In this document: one piece after another, positions 8,443-17,092 of the stretch
Numbering within the stretch: position 1 is the first letter of the stretch
Layout of the letters: each line of letters begins with the position of its first letter
Assembly (NCBI GenBank): GCA_051954235.1
Contig: JBQCHY010000065.1
Span: 1-64,000 of the forward strand
Direction: 5' to 3'
DNA: 64,000 bases
From: 62-47 sp051954235
GTDB taxonomy: Bacteria > Pseudomonadota > Alphaproteobacteria > Rhizobiales > Xanthobacteraceae
Notes under the pieces: model-generated
What the model saw: the letters and a program-made list of their open reading frames with translations, nothing else
Database searches by the model: none
What the model was told of the DNA's origin: nothing
Program-made: the position numbers and the translations under genes

Positions 8443-11184
8443 TTACCTGCCGGCGCTTTTCTTCGCCGTCGTTTTCGGCGCCTTGGCTGAGGAAGCCTTC
8501 GCCGCCGCCTTTACCGGCGCGCGCGCCTTGCTCGCGGCTTTCTTTGCCGCGGGCTTCTTGGCGGCGGCCTTTTTGGCAACGGCCTTCTTCGCTGGCGCGT
8601 CGGTGCTGTCGGCGGATTTGGCAGTGGATTTTTTCGCTGCCTTCTTCGCCGCCGGCCGCTTCGCCTTGCCGCCGCCTTTCGCCGCGCGCTCGTTGATCAA
8701 TGCGATGGCTTCTTCGAGCGTGATCGAGTCCTGCGTCTTGTCGCTCGGAATGGTGGCGTTGACGCCGCCCGCCGTGACGTAAGCGCCGTAACGACCGCTC
8801 TTCACGGCCACTGCACCGAGAGAGGGGTGCTCGCCGAGCGGCTTGCCCGGATCGGAGCCGAACCGCCGCCGGCCCGGGCCCTTGGCGATCTTCTCCGCGA
8901 TCAACGTCACTGCGCGATTGAGGCCGATGTTGAAGACATCGTCGCCGGCCTCTAGGCTGGCGTAAGTCTTCAGGTGCTGCACGTAAGGGCCGAAGCGGCC
9001 GATGCCGGCCTTGATCGGCTCGCCGTCTTCCGGATGCCGGCCGACTTCGCGCGGCAGCGACAACAGCTTCACCGCAAGCTCGAACTCCATGTCGTTCGGC
9101 GAGGTGCCTTTCGGAATGCCGGCGCGCTTCGGCTTTTCGCCTTCCTCGTAGTCCTTCGCTTCACCCAACTGAATGTACGGTCCAAAGCGGCCCGACTTCA
9201 CAGCAACCTCGAGGCCACTCTCGGGGTCCTTACCGAGAATGCGGTCGCCGCCGACGTCGCCATCGGCCGCGAGCGGGCGCGTGTAGCGACACTCCGGATA
9301 GTTGGTGCAGCCGACGAAGGCCCCGAACTTGCCGGCCTTCAGATTCAATCGGCCGGTGCCGCAGGTCGGGCACTGGCGCGGATCGCCGCCGTCTTCGCGC
9401 GGCGGATAGATATGCGGCCCGAGCATCTCGTCGAGCGCATCGAGCACTTCGGCGACGCGCAAGTCCTTGATGTCGTCGACCGCGCCGGTGAAGCCGGCCC
9501 AGAACGCCTTCAGCACATCCTGCCATGACACTTCATTATTGGAGATGCGATCGAGGTCTTCTTCCAACTCGGCGGTGAAGTCGTATTCGACGTAGCGCGA
9601 GAAATACTTCTTCAGGAACGCGACGACGACGCGGCCCTTGTCCTCGCCGTGCAGCCGCTTCTTGTCGAGCCGCACATAGCCGCGATCGCGCAGCACTTGC
9701 AGGATCGACGCATAGGTCGAAGGCCGGCCGATGCCGAGTTCTTCCATCCGCTTCACCAGCGAGGCTTCCGAGAAGCGCGGCGGCGGCTCGGTGAAGTGCT
9801 GGGTGACGGCGAGCGCCTGACGCTTCAACGCTTCGCCCTCGCTCATGGCGGGGAGGCGGTTGCTGTCCTCGTCCTCCGGATCGTCGTCGCGGCCTTCCTG
9901 ATAGAGCTTCAGGAAGCCGTCGAACTTGATCACCTGACCGCTGGCGCGCAGGTCGAGCGTACGCGCGCCGGCCCGGGCTGCGATATCGACGGTGGTGCGT
10001 TCGAGTTCGGCAGATTCCATCTGGCTGGCGACGGTGCGGATCCAGATGAGTTCGTAGAGCCGCGCCTGATCGTTATCGAGGCTGCGGCGCAAATCGGCGG
10101 GGCGGCGCGAGATGTCGGTGGGGCGAATGGCTTCGTGCGCTTCCTGCGCGTTCTTTGCCTTGGTTTGATACTGGCGCGGCGCATCCGGCACGTAGTCCTT
10201 CCCGTAGTCCTCGCTGATCACCTTGCGCGCCTGAGTGATCGCGGAGCCGTCGATCTGCACACCGTCGGTTCGCATATAAGTAATGAGGCCGGTGGTTTCG
10301 CCGCCGATGTTGATGCCCTCGTAAAGCCGCTGCGCGATGCGCATGGTGTGCGCCGGCGCGAAGCCGAGCTTGCGGCTGGCTTCCTGCTGCAAGGTCGAGG
10401 TGGTGAAGGGCGCATAGGGATTGCGACGCGCCGGCTTGGCCTCGACGCTGCCGACGGTGAAATTCGCCGCCTCGATGGCGCGCTTGAAGTCTTCCGCTTC
10501 CGCGCCGCTGCCGATGTCGAGCCGTGCCAGCTTCTTGCCGTCGGCGCCGACCAAACGCGCCTCGAAGGCGTCGCCGCGCGGCGTCGTCAAGGTCGCGACC
10601 AGCGACCAGTATTCGCGCGCGACGAAACTTTCGATTTCCTGCTCGCGGTCGCAGACCAGCCGCAGCGCCACCGATTGCACACGCCCCGCCGAGCGCGCGC
10701 CCGGCAGCTTGCGCCAGAGAACTGGAGAGAGCGTGAAACCGACCAGATAGTCCAGCGCGCGGCGCGCCATGTAGGCGTCGACCAGCGCGCCGTCGATCTG
10801 GCGCGGGTGCTTCATGGCATCGGTGACGGCCTGCTTGGTGATGGCGTTGAACACGACGCGCTCAATCGGCTGATCCTTCAGCGCGCGCTTCTGCTTCAGC
10901 ACCTCAAGGACGTGCCAGGAAATCGCCTCGCCCTCGCGATCGGGGTCGGTGGCGAGAATGAGCTTGTCCGCGCCCTTCACGGAACGGGCGATGTCGTTCA
11001 GGCGGCTGGAGGCCTTGGGATCGATCTCCCAGATCATCTTGAAGTTGGCGTCCGGATCGACCGACCCGTTCTTGGCCGGGAGGTCGCGGATATGGCCGAA
11101 CGAGGCGACCACTTCGTAGCCGCCGCCCAAATACTTATTGATCGTCTTGGCCTTCGCAGGCGACTCGACAATGACGATATTCAT
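8443..11184 (-). CDS. topA: DNA topoisomerase I
   Basis: A 913-residue type IA topoisomerase that relaxes negative supercoils. The TOPRIM domain starts VESPAKAKTINKYLG with DPDREGE at 80-86, and the active-site tyrosine is Tyr303 in GLITYMRTD. A zinc ribbon (CPTCGTGRLNLKAGKFGAF ... CTNYPEC) follows near residue 610, then several Topo_C repeats (KSGRFGPYIQLG, KAGIGRFGPYVQH, KSGRYGAYVTAGG). The last ~75 residues are a Lys/Ala-rich, histone H1-like tail. Upstream (11185-11421) is AT-rich and probably holds the promoter. It is the first gene of the topA-rnr-DUF983-Nudix series. Confidence 0.97.
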   Translation of the reverse strand: MNIVIVESPAKAKTINKYLGGGYEVVASFGHIRDLPAKNGSVDPDANFKMIWEIDPKASSRLNDIARSVKGADKLILATDPDREGEAISWHVLEVLKQKRALKDQPIERVVFNAITKQAVTDAMKHPRQIDGALVDAYMARRALDYLVGFTLSPVLWRKLPGARSAGRVQSVALRLVCDREQEIESFVAREYWSLVATLTTPRGDAFEARLVGADGKKLARLDIGSGAEAEDFKRAIEAANFTVGSVEAKPARRNPYAPFTTSTLQQEASRKLGFAPAHTMRIAQRLYEGINIGGETTGLITYMRTDGVQIDGSAITQARKVISEDYGKDYVPDAPRQYQTKAKNAQEAHEAIRPTDISRRPADLRRSLDNDQARLYELIWIRTVASQMESAELERTTVDIAARAGARTLDLRASGQVIKFDGFLKLYQEGRDDDPEDEDSNRLPAMSEGEALKRQALAVTQHFTEPPPRFSEASLVKRMEELGIGRPSTYASILQVLRDRGYVRLDKKRLHGEDKGRVVVAFLKKYFSRYVEYDFTAELEEDLDRISNNEVSWQDVLKAFWAGFTGAVDDIKDLRVAEVLDALDEMLGPHIYPPREDGGDPRQCPTCGTGRLNLKAGKFGAFVGCTNYPECRYTRPLAADGDVGGDRILGKDPESGLEVAVKSGRFGPYIQLGEAKDYEEGEKPKRAGIPKGTSPNDMEFELAVKLLSLPREVGRHPEDGEPIKAGIGRFGPYVQHLKTYASLEAGDDVFNIGLNRAVTLIAEKIAKGPGRRRFGSDPGKPLGEHPSLGAVAVKSGRYGAYVTAGGVNATIPSDKTQDSITLEEAIALINERAAKGGGKAKRPAAKKAAKKSTAKSADSTDAPAKKAVAKKAAAKKPAAKKAASKARAPVKAAAKASSAKAPKTTAKKSAGR

Positions 11185-11421
11185 GTTTTTCCAGATACTT
11201 AGGGAAGAAAAGGTGCTGGCTTCGCGAGAGTCGCGGCGGCCTGCTTCGCCCGGAACATGGGTCCAGACCCCTCAACTGTCAAATCGCGGCACCCGGGAAT
11301 GTCCGTATCATTCAACCATTACGATCATATATATCTTTTAAAACCACCTCAGGTTGTATATATTTCAAGCTGAAACGGACTTGATTCCCATCTCGGCGGC
11401 AAGTGGCGGTGGCGAGGATCG

Positions 11422-11637
11422 ATGGCGAGGCAACGGCAGAGCATTCCCATCGAAGCGGACGAGCCGGCCGGCGACGGCGGCCCCGACGAGGCCGCCCGTT
11501 TCATCGCCGGCGCGGTCTCCGAATTGGCCCTGATGGCGCGTGTGCACCGGCTCGATGTTCTGGCGCATGTACTCGATATGGCTCAGATGGAGGCGGAGAA
11601 CCTGATCCGCGCCGACATGCTGCGCAACGGGCGATGA
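11422..11637 (+). CDS. Small conserved-looking hypothetical protein
   Basis: A 71-residue acidic, helical protein with no membrane segment or cysteines. The core ARFIAGAVSELALMARVH and LDVLAHVLDMAQMEAENL has amphipathic heptads and coding-type codon use, and a GGCGAGGA tract lies upstream of the ATG. I do not recognise a named family, though short proteins of this kind recur in Bradyrhizobium-type genomes as far as I recall. It is divergent from topA (237 bases) and convergent with dprA across a palindromic repeat. Confidence 0.6.
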   Translation: MARQRQSIPIEADEPAGDGGPDEAARFIAGAVSELALMARVHRLDVLAHVLDMAQMEAENLIRADMLRNGR

Positions 11638-11679
11638 CCACACGATCATAATCGTCCCCGCGGGTACTTTCTGTGTTTT

Positions 11680-11770
11680 CGTCATGGGCCGGGCTTGTCC
11701 CGGCCATCCACGTCGTTGAACTTGCCATGCCTTTAAGGCGTGGATACCCGCGACAAGCGCGGGCATGACG
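11680..11770. repeat. CGTCATG...CATGACG inverted-repeat element
   Basis: A 91-base element beginning CGTCATGGGCCGGGCTTGT and ending GCGACAAGCGCGGGCATGACG-type sequence. The two ends are near-perfect inverted repeats of about 30 bases. It lies between two convergent genes and may act as a transcript-end hairpin. A relative is at 19211-19300. Confidence 0.8.
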
Positions 11771-11856
11771 ATGGAGTGGAGAATTCGCGATCTGGCTCCA
11801 CCGCCTACGTGGGACGATACCGCCAATCGTTAGGGCAGTTTGCGGGATTGGAAATT

Positions 11857-12990
11857 CTAACTCACCGCCAGCGAAACCAGACCGCCGCCATGGCGCTCCA
11901 GCCGTCCGGCCAATTCGAGTTCGAGCAGGACGGTGCGAACCGTGGCCGGGGAGGTGTCGGCCATGCGGATCAGGTCGTCGAGACCGATCGGGCTCGGCCC
12001 GAGCAACTCCACGATCCGCGCGCGATCGCTGGCCGCTGGTTCCTGATCCATCGGTTGTGCGTCGTCGGATTCCGCGACGGGCAGTTCGACCGGTCGTCCC
12101 ATGATCGGACGGACCGCCGCGATGACGTCCGCTGCCTCAGTGATCAGCGCCGCCCCTTGCTTGATGAGATGATTGGTGCCGGCGGCGCGCGGATCGAGCG
12201 GCGAGCCGGGGACCGCGAACACCTCACGGCCTTGTTCGGCGGCGACGCGCGCGGTGATCAGCGAACCGGAGCGATGCGCGGCCTCGATCACCACGACGCC
12301 CAATGCGACGCCCGAGATCAGCCGGTTGCGCCGGGGAAAATCCCGCGCGCGCGGTGCATGGCCGAGGGGCATTTCCGAGATTGCAGTTCCGAATGGAAGG
12401 ATATCTTCAAGCAAAGTCTCATGTTCCGGCGGATAGATGCGATCGTGGCCGCCGGCCAGCACGGCGACGGTGCCGGTTGGTAGACTGGCGCGGTGTGCCG
12501 CCTGATCGATCCCACGCGCCAGACCCGAGGCGACGACGAAGCCGGCGTCGCCGAGATCGCGCGCCAGCACTTGCGTGAACTTGAGGCCGGCACCGGATGC
12601 ATTGCGCGAGCCCACAATAGCGATCATCGGTTTGGCGAGTGCGGCGAACTGGCCGCGGACGCCGAGCAGCGGCGGTGCATCGTCGATCGATGCCAGACGT
12701 GAAGGATAGCCGGCTTCGCCCGGCGTGACGATTGCGACGCCGAGGCTTTGTCCGCGCTTCAGTTCGCGCGCGGCCTCTTCCACCGTGCAGATGCGGCCGG
12801 GGCGGGCTGCGCCGCCACGGCGCGCCAGCTCGGGCAGCCGGTCGAGCGCGGCTTCGGCGCTGCCGAAGTGATTGATCAGCGAGCGGAAGGTGCGGGGGCC
12901 GACATTGTCGCTGCGGATCAGCCGTAGCCACGCGATCCGTTGGCGCTCGCTCAGCCGTTTTCCGTCGGTCGATGGTGAGGCCATGTCCAT
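11857..12990 (-). CDS. dprA: DNA-processing protein DprA
   Basis: DprA binds incoming single-stranded DNA and loads RecA during transformation. The 377-residue product has the family Rossmann-like fold, with IVGSRNASGAG, VASGLARGIDQAAHRASL and VLAGGHDRIYPPEHETLL. A C-terminal winged-helix (about 320-375, DLIRMADTSPATVRTVLLEL) completes the rhizobial form, and an N-terminal SAM/HhH-like part covers about 1-80. The ATG at 12990 is chosen because GGGAG lies upstream. An in-frame ATG at 13041 would add 17 low-quality residues. It is downstream of plsY on the same strand. Confidence 0.93.
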   Translation of the reverse strand: MDMASPSTDGKRLSERQRIAWLRLIRSDNVGPRTFRSLINHFGSAEAALDRLPELARRGGAARPGRICTVEEAARELKRGQSLGVAIVTPGEAGYPSRLASIDDAPPLLGVRGQFAALAKPMIAIVGSRNASGAGLKFTQVLARDLGDAGFVVASGLARGIDQAAHRASLPTGTVAVLAGGHDRIYPPEHETLLEDILPFGTAISEMPLGHAPRARDFPRRNRLISGVALGVVVIEAAHRSGSLITARVAAEQGREVFAVPGSPLDPRAAGTNHLIKQGAALITEAADVIAAVRPIMGRPVELPVAESDDAQPMDQEPAASDRARIVELLGPSPIGLDDLIRMADTSPATVRTVLLELELAGRLERHGGGLVSLAVS

Positions 12991-13072
12991 GCTGCCCGCG
13001 CTCCCGGGGGACAGCATTGCGCAAGCAACGCGATCATACAACCTGAAGTCGCATGCGGGCGGAGCGGAGAGG

Positions 13073-13675
13073 TTAGGCCTTTTTGCCGATCTTGCCTTCA
13101 GTGCCGGCGAGCAGCCGCTGGATGTTGCCGCGATGCATGATCCACAGCAGCACCGACAGGATCGCGAACAGCAACGCTAGCGCCGAATGTCCGTCGAGCC
13201 ACAATGCCGGCGGCGTCAGCGCGCTGGCGATCAGCGCGGCAGCGGAGGAGTAGCGCGTGAACCAAGCGATTGCGAGCCAAACGGCGCAGAACGCCAGCGC
13301 CGCCGGCCAGTACAGGCCGAGCAGCACGCCGATATAGGTCGCGACGCCCTTGCCGCCTTTGAAGCCGAGCCACACCGGAAACAGGTGGCCGAGAAACGCG
13401 CCGAGCGCCGCCAGCATCGCGGCCTCCGGGCCGCCGAAACGGCCGGCAACGATCACCGCGACGGTGCCCTTCAGCATGTCCCCGAGCAGCGTCGCCGCAG
13501 CGAGCCCCTTGCGTCCGGTGCGCAATACGTTGGTGGCGCCGATGTTGCCGGAGCCGATGGAGCGCAGGTCCTGCGTGCCGGCAATCCGCGTCAGGATCAT
13601 CCCGAACGGGATCGAGCCGAACAGGTAGCCGACGATGAGGGCGAGGCAGGCCACGCCAAGAGAGGAAGTCAGCAT
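13073..13675 (-). CDS. plsY: Acyl-phosphate:glycerol-3-phosphate acyltransferase PlsY
   Basis: A 200-residue integral membrane enzyme that transfers an acyl group from acyl-phosphate to glycerol-3-phosphate, the first step of phospholipid synthesis. It has about five membrane helices and the three PlsY motifs: GSGNIGATNVLRTGRKG (near 40), GFKGGKGVAT (near 105) and a basic segment near the C-terminus. It lies between pyrC and dprA on the same strand, a pyrB-pyrC-plsY-dprA-topA order that recurs in Rhizobiales as far as I recall. Confidence 0.95.
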   Translation of the reverse strand: MLTSSLGVACLALIVGYLFGSIPFGMILTRIAGTQDLRSIGSGNIGATNVLRTGRKGLAAATLLGDMLKGTVAVIVAGRFGGPEAAMLAALGAFLGHLFPVWLGFKGGKGVATYIGVLLGLYWPAALAFCAVWLAIAWFTRYSSAAALIASALTPPALWLDGHSALALLFAILSVLLWIMHRGNIQRLLAGTEGKIGKKA

Positions 13676-13750
13676 AAGCGGTTCACTAGGCCAGGTAAGG
13701 ATTGGTTAACCATACTTCATCACCATCGGATTCGACCAGAGGAGGGCATC

Positions 13751-13858
13751 ATGCACCTTATTCGCAACCGCCTGAAGGTCGTGTGCTTCGGCATCTACCT
13801 GATGGCGATCTTTGCCGGTACGTCGATGGAAGCGGTGGCCAACCTGCTCGGACATTGA
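13751..13858 (+). CDS. Possible 35-residue single-pass membrane protein
   Basis: A short open reading frame starting MHLIRNRLKVVCFGIYLMAI and ending ANLLGH. A basic N-terminus (RNRLK) is followed by one hydrophobic segment (about residues 9-24). GAGGAGGG lies 6-12 bases upstream of the ATG. It sits alone on the plus strand between divergent-facing plsY and the end of pyrC. A TTAACCAT word is at 13706-13713. Function unknown; it could encode a small membrane regulator. Confidence 0.5.
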   Translation: MHLIRNRLKVVCFGIYLMAIFAGTSMEAVANLLGH

Positions 13859-13888
13859 GCCGCCGGCGGGCCATGTCCGGCCGGCGGA

Positions 13889-15211
13889 TCACGCCCGCCG
13901 ATAGACGCTTCGCCCGCCGACGATGGTTTGCCGCACACGCCCGGTGAATCGCGCTTCGTCGAACGGCGTGTTCTTGCACTGCGATTTGAGATCGGCCGGG
14001 TCGAGTACCCAAGGCTCGTCGGGATCGATGACGATCACGTCAGCCGGTGCGCCGCTGCGCAAGGTGCCGCCGGGCAAACCGAGCAGTCCGGCGGGCCGCG
14101 TCGACATCGCGCGGAGCAGCGTAGCGATCTCGATCTCTTCGTTGTGGACGAGGCGCAAACCGGCGGACAGCATGGTCTCGAGACCGATGGCGCCGACGGC
14201 GGCTTCCGCGAACGGCAGTCGCTTGGTTTCGACGTCCTGCGGATTGTGATCGGACATCGCGACATCGACCAGCCCCGATGCGACCGCTGCGACCAGTGCC
14301 GTGCGATCGTCTTCGGTGCGCAGCGGCGGCGACGTTTTCAGAAAGGTGCGGTAGGGCCCGATATCGTTCTCGTTGAGTGCGAGATGATTGATCGATGCCG
14401 ACGCGCTCACATTGAGACCGGCATCGCGCGCGCGCTGGAGCACGTCCAGCGACTCCCGGCAGGTGACCGAGGCCGCGTGATAGCGCCCGCCGGTGAGCGC
14501 GACGAGGCGGATATCACGCTCCAGCACCATCGCTTCGGCGGCGGCGGGAACGCCGATCAGGCCGAGCCGCGTCGAGAACTCGCCTTCGTTCATCACGCCT
14601 TCGCCGACGAGGTTGGGGTCCTCGGTGTGATGCACGATCAGCGCGTCGAAATCGCGCGCATAGGTGAGAGCGCGGCGCATCACCTGCGCGTTCATCACGC
14701 TATGTGCGCCGTCGGTGAAGGCCACAGCGCCGGCCGCCTTCAGCAACCCGAACTCGGTCATCACTTGACCGGCCATGCCCTTGGTCAGCGCCGCCATTGG
14801 GTGAATGTTGACGATGGCGGTGTCGCGGGCGCGGCGCAGCACGAAGTCCACCGTCGCGGAATTGTCGATCACCGGCGAGGTGTCGGGCTGGCAGATGATG
14901 GTGGTGATGCCGCCGGCGGCAGCGGCTTCGCTGGCCGACGCAAAAGTCTCGCGATAGCTGGCGCCGGGCTCGCCGACGAAGGCGCGCATGTCGACGAGAC
15001 CGGGCGCGACGATGCAGCTAGCGCAATCGATAATCTCGGTGCCATCCGGAGCGCCCGACGCGGCGATGCCTTGCTTGGCGTCGCGGATCACGCCGTCGAC
15101 GATCAGGAGATCACCGCGCGTATCCAGATCGCGCGACGGATCGATCAGGCGGGCGTTGGTGAGCAGCAGCGGGCGGGAGGTGTTTTGACTGTGGAGCATG
15201 GCGTCACGCAT
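13889..15211 (-). CDS. pyrC: Dihydroorotase-like protein (PyrC', probably non-catalytic)
   Basis: A 440-residue amidohydrolase-fold protein, class I dihydroorotase family. In active members the first metal-binding motif is a His-x-His within PGLIDLHVHLREPG. Here the same position reads PGLVDMRAFVGEPG, so both histidines are lost. The other regions (HHTED near 190, GRYHAASVT near 240, SDHNPQD near 310) are only partly conserved. It probably acts as a structural partner of aspartate transcarbamoylase, like the PyrC' of pseudomonads, and a catalytic dihydroorotase should be encoded elsewhere. The start at 15211 overlaps the pyrB stop by eight bases. Confidence 0.92.
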   Translation of the reverse strand: MRDAMLHSQNTSRPLLLTNARLIDPSRDLDTRGDLLIVDGVIRDAKQGIAASGAPDGTEIIDCASCIVAPGLVDMRAFVGEPGASYRETFASASEAAAAGGITTIICQPDTSPVIDNSATVDFVLRRARDTAIVNIHPMAALTKGMAGQVMTEFGLLKAAGAVAFTDGAHSVMNAQVMRRALTYARDFDALIVHHTEDPNLVGEGVMNEGEFSTRLGLIGVPAAAEAMVLERDIRLVALTGGRYHAASVTCRESLDVLQRARDAGLNVSASASINHLALNENDIGPYRTFLKTSPPLRTEDDRTALVAAVASGLVDVAMSDHNPQDVETKRLPFAEAAVGAIGLETMLSAGLRLVHNEEIEIATLLRAMSTRPAGLLGLPGGTLRSGAPADVIVIDPDEPWVLDPADLKSQCKNTPFDEARFTGRVRQTIVGGRSVYRRA

Positions 15212-16157
15212 TCGGCAGGTTGCGCGCCAGCGCTTCGAGCACGGCCATGCGCACGGCCACGCCCATCTCGACCTGCTCGCGGATCAGCGATTGCGCGCCG
15301 TCGGCCACCAGCGAGTCGATCTCGACGCCACGATTCATCGGCCCCGGATGCATCACCAGCGCGTCGGGTTTGGCGTAGGCGAGTTTCTTCTGGTCGAGAC
15401 CGAAGAAGCGAAAATATTCGCCGCTCGACGGCACGAACGAGCCGTTCATGCGCTCGCGTTGCAGCCGCAGCATCATCACGATGTCCGCGCCGTGCAGACC
15501 TTCTTCCATGTTGCGCGCGACCTCGACGCCCAAGCGTTCGATGCCGACCGGCAGCAGCGTCGAGGGCGCGACCACGCGCACCCGTGCGCCCATGGTGTTG
15601 AGCAGGATGATGTTGGAGCGCGCCACGCGCGAATGCATGACGTCGCCGCAGATCGCGACCAGCAACCCCTCGAGCCGACCCTTGTTGCGCCGGATGGTCA
15701 GCGCATCGAGTAGGGCCTGGGTCGGATGCTCGTGGGTGCCGTCGCCGGCATTGACCACCGAGCCATCGACCTTGCGCGCCAGCAGCTCTACCGCGCCGGA
15801 GGCGTTGTGGCGCACCACCAAGATATCCGGATGCATGGCGTTGAGCGTGACGGCGGTGTCCATCAGCGTCTCGCCCTTGCGCATCGACGAGGACGCCACC
15901 GACATATTCATGACGTCGGCCCCGAGCCGCTTGCCGGCGATCTCGAACGAGGATTGTGTGCGGGTCGAGGCTTCGAAGAACAGGTTGACCTGGGTGCGGC
16001 CGCGCAGACTGGTGCGCTTCTTGTCGACCTGACGATTGAGTTCGACATATTCCTCGGCGAGATCGAGCAGGCCGGTGATGTCGAATGCGGAAAGGCCCTC
16101 GATCCCCAGCAGATGCCGGTGGTTGAGGACAAAACTGGATTTTGCGGCGGGGGTCAT
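15204..16157 (-). CDS. pyrB: Aspartate carbamoyltransferase catalytic subunit
   Basis: A 317-residue enzyme joining carbamoyl phosphate and aspartate, the committed step of pyrimidine synthesis. The carbamoyl-phosphate site FFEASTRTQSSFE (near 60) and the aspartate-site region near MHPGPMNRGVE are present. The start is ATG at 16157 (MTPAAKSSF), which gives the family N-terminus; an ATG further upstream at 16196 adds 13 unlikely residues. It overlaps pyrC by eight bases, consistent with a PyrB-PyrC' holoenzyme made in stoichiometric amounts. No pyrI regulatory subunit is adjacent. Confidence 0.96.
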   Translation of the reverse strand: MTPAAKSSFVLNHRHLLGIEGLSAFDITGLLDLAEEYVELNRQVDKKRTSLRGRTQVNLFFEASTRTQSSFEIAGKRLGADVMNMSVASSSMRKGETLMDTAVTLNAMHPDILVVRHNASGAVELLARKVDGSVVNAGDGTHEHPTQALLDALTIRRNKGRLEGLLVAICGDVMHSRVARSNIILLNTMGARVRVVAPSTLLPVGIERLGVEVARNMEEGLHGADIVMMLRLQRERMNGSFVPSSGEYFRFFGLDQKKLAYAKPDALVMHPGPMNRGVEIDSLVADGAQSLIREQVEMGVAVRMAVLEALARNLPNA

Positions 16158-16323
16158 TAAAGCAAGAGCTATAGGCATTGCGGCATGGGGGGGCAAGGCC
16201 GTTTTCGCCTCCGGCGGGTTATCCCCCAGAACCGTGTGGAGAGGGGGACCCGAGGCGTTTTCGTGCCGGTGCGAGCCCCGTGGATCGGCCGGAACCTGTG
16301 GTTGGACAAGAGAGATATTCTGG

Positions 16324-17085
16324 ATGACATATCGGCTTGTGCGGTTGCTCGCGGCTTTCGCCGTGATGGGACTGGCCGGACTTCCGGGCGCCGTCGCGCG
16401 CGATCTGCCGGGCGGCTTCGTCTATCTGCGCGATATCGATCCGAGCATCGTTCAGGATATGCGTTACGCCACGGCCAACAATTTCGTCGGCCGCGTGCTT
16501 AATGGCTACGAGGCGGGGGAGTGCATCGTCACCCGAAAAGTCGGTCTCGCGCTGAAGCGGGTGCAGCAAGACCTGAAGCCGCGCGCCCTCTCACTAAAAG
16601 TCTACGATTGCTATCGTCCGCAGCGCGCGGTGGACGACATGTATGCCTGGGCGCAGGACGGCAACGAGACGGCCGCGCAGCATCGCTACAATCCGAAGAT
16701 GCGGAAGGCGGATCTATTTCGGTTGGGCTACGTCGCACGGCGCTCCGGTCATTCCACGGGCAAGGCGGTGGACCTGACACTGGTGCAACTGCCGCTCAAG
16801 GCGGTCGTGCCATTCGATCCGCGCGCCGACTATGGCGACTGCACGGCGGACGCGTCACGCCGCGCGCCAGACGGCAGCGTCGACATGGGCACGGGTTACG
16901 ATTGCTCAGACGAGCGCGCCCACACCGCGTCGTCTGCGATCACGCCACAGCAACGGCGCTGGCGCGAAATTCTGGTGTCGGCCATGGCGCGTCACGGCTT
17001 CATCAACTATCGCCTCGAGTGGTGGCACTTCTCGCTGCCCGGAATGGGCCGCGAGGCTTACGATTTCCCGATCACGCGGCGCTGA
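16324..17085 (+). CDS. D-alanyl-D-alanine dipeptidase (VanX/DdpX type, M15D)
   Basis: A 253-residue zinc peptidase. The N-terminal ~25 residues (basic start, LLAAFAVMGLAGLPGAVA) form a signal peptide, so the enzyme is likely periplasmic. Zinc ligands are seen in SGHSTGKAVDLTLV and in EWWHFS near the C-terminus, the SxHxxGxAxD and ExxH motifs of family M15D. It probably splits D-Ala-D-Ala released in peptidoglycan turnover. The ATG at 16324 gives a proper signal peptide. It is divergent from pyrB, and the small secreted-protein gene after it is convergent. Confidence 0.9.
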   Translation: MTYRLVRLLAAFAVMGLAGLPGAVARDLPGGFVYLRDIDPSIVQDMRYATANNFVGRVLNGYEAGECIVTRKVGLALKRVQQDLKPRALSLKVYDCYRPQRAVDDMYAWAQDGNETAAQHRYNPKMRKADLFRLGYVARRSGHSTGKAVDLTLVQLPLKAVVPFDPRADYGDCTADASRRAPDGSVDMGTGYDCSDERAHTASSAITPQQRRWREILVSAMARHGFINYRLEWWHFSLPGMGREAYDFPITRR

Positions 17086-17092
17086 CGGCGAA

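Noticed and set aside
13706..13713. CtrA binding site (TTAACCAT) upstream of the 35-residue frame, and another at 25313-25320
   Set aside because: Only half of the TTAA-N7-TTAA motif is present at each place, so binding is not supported beyond chance.
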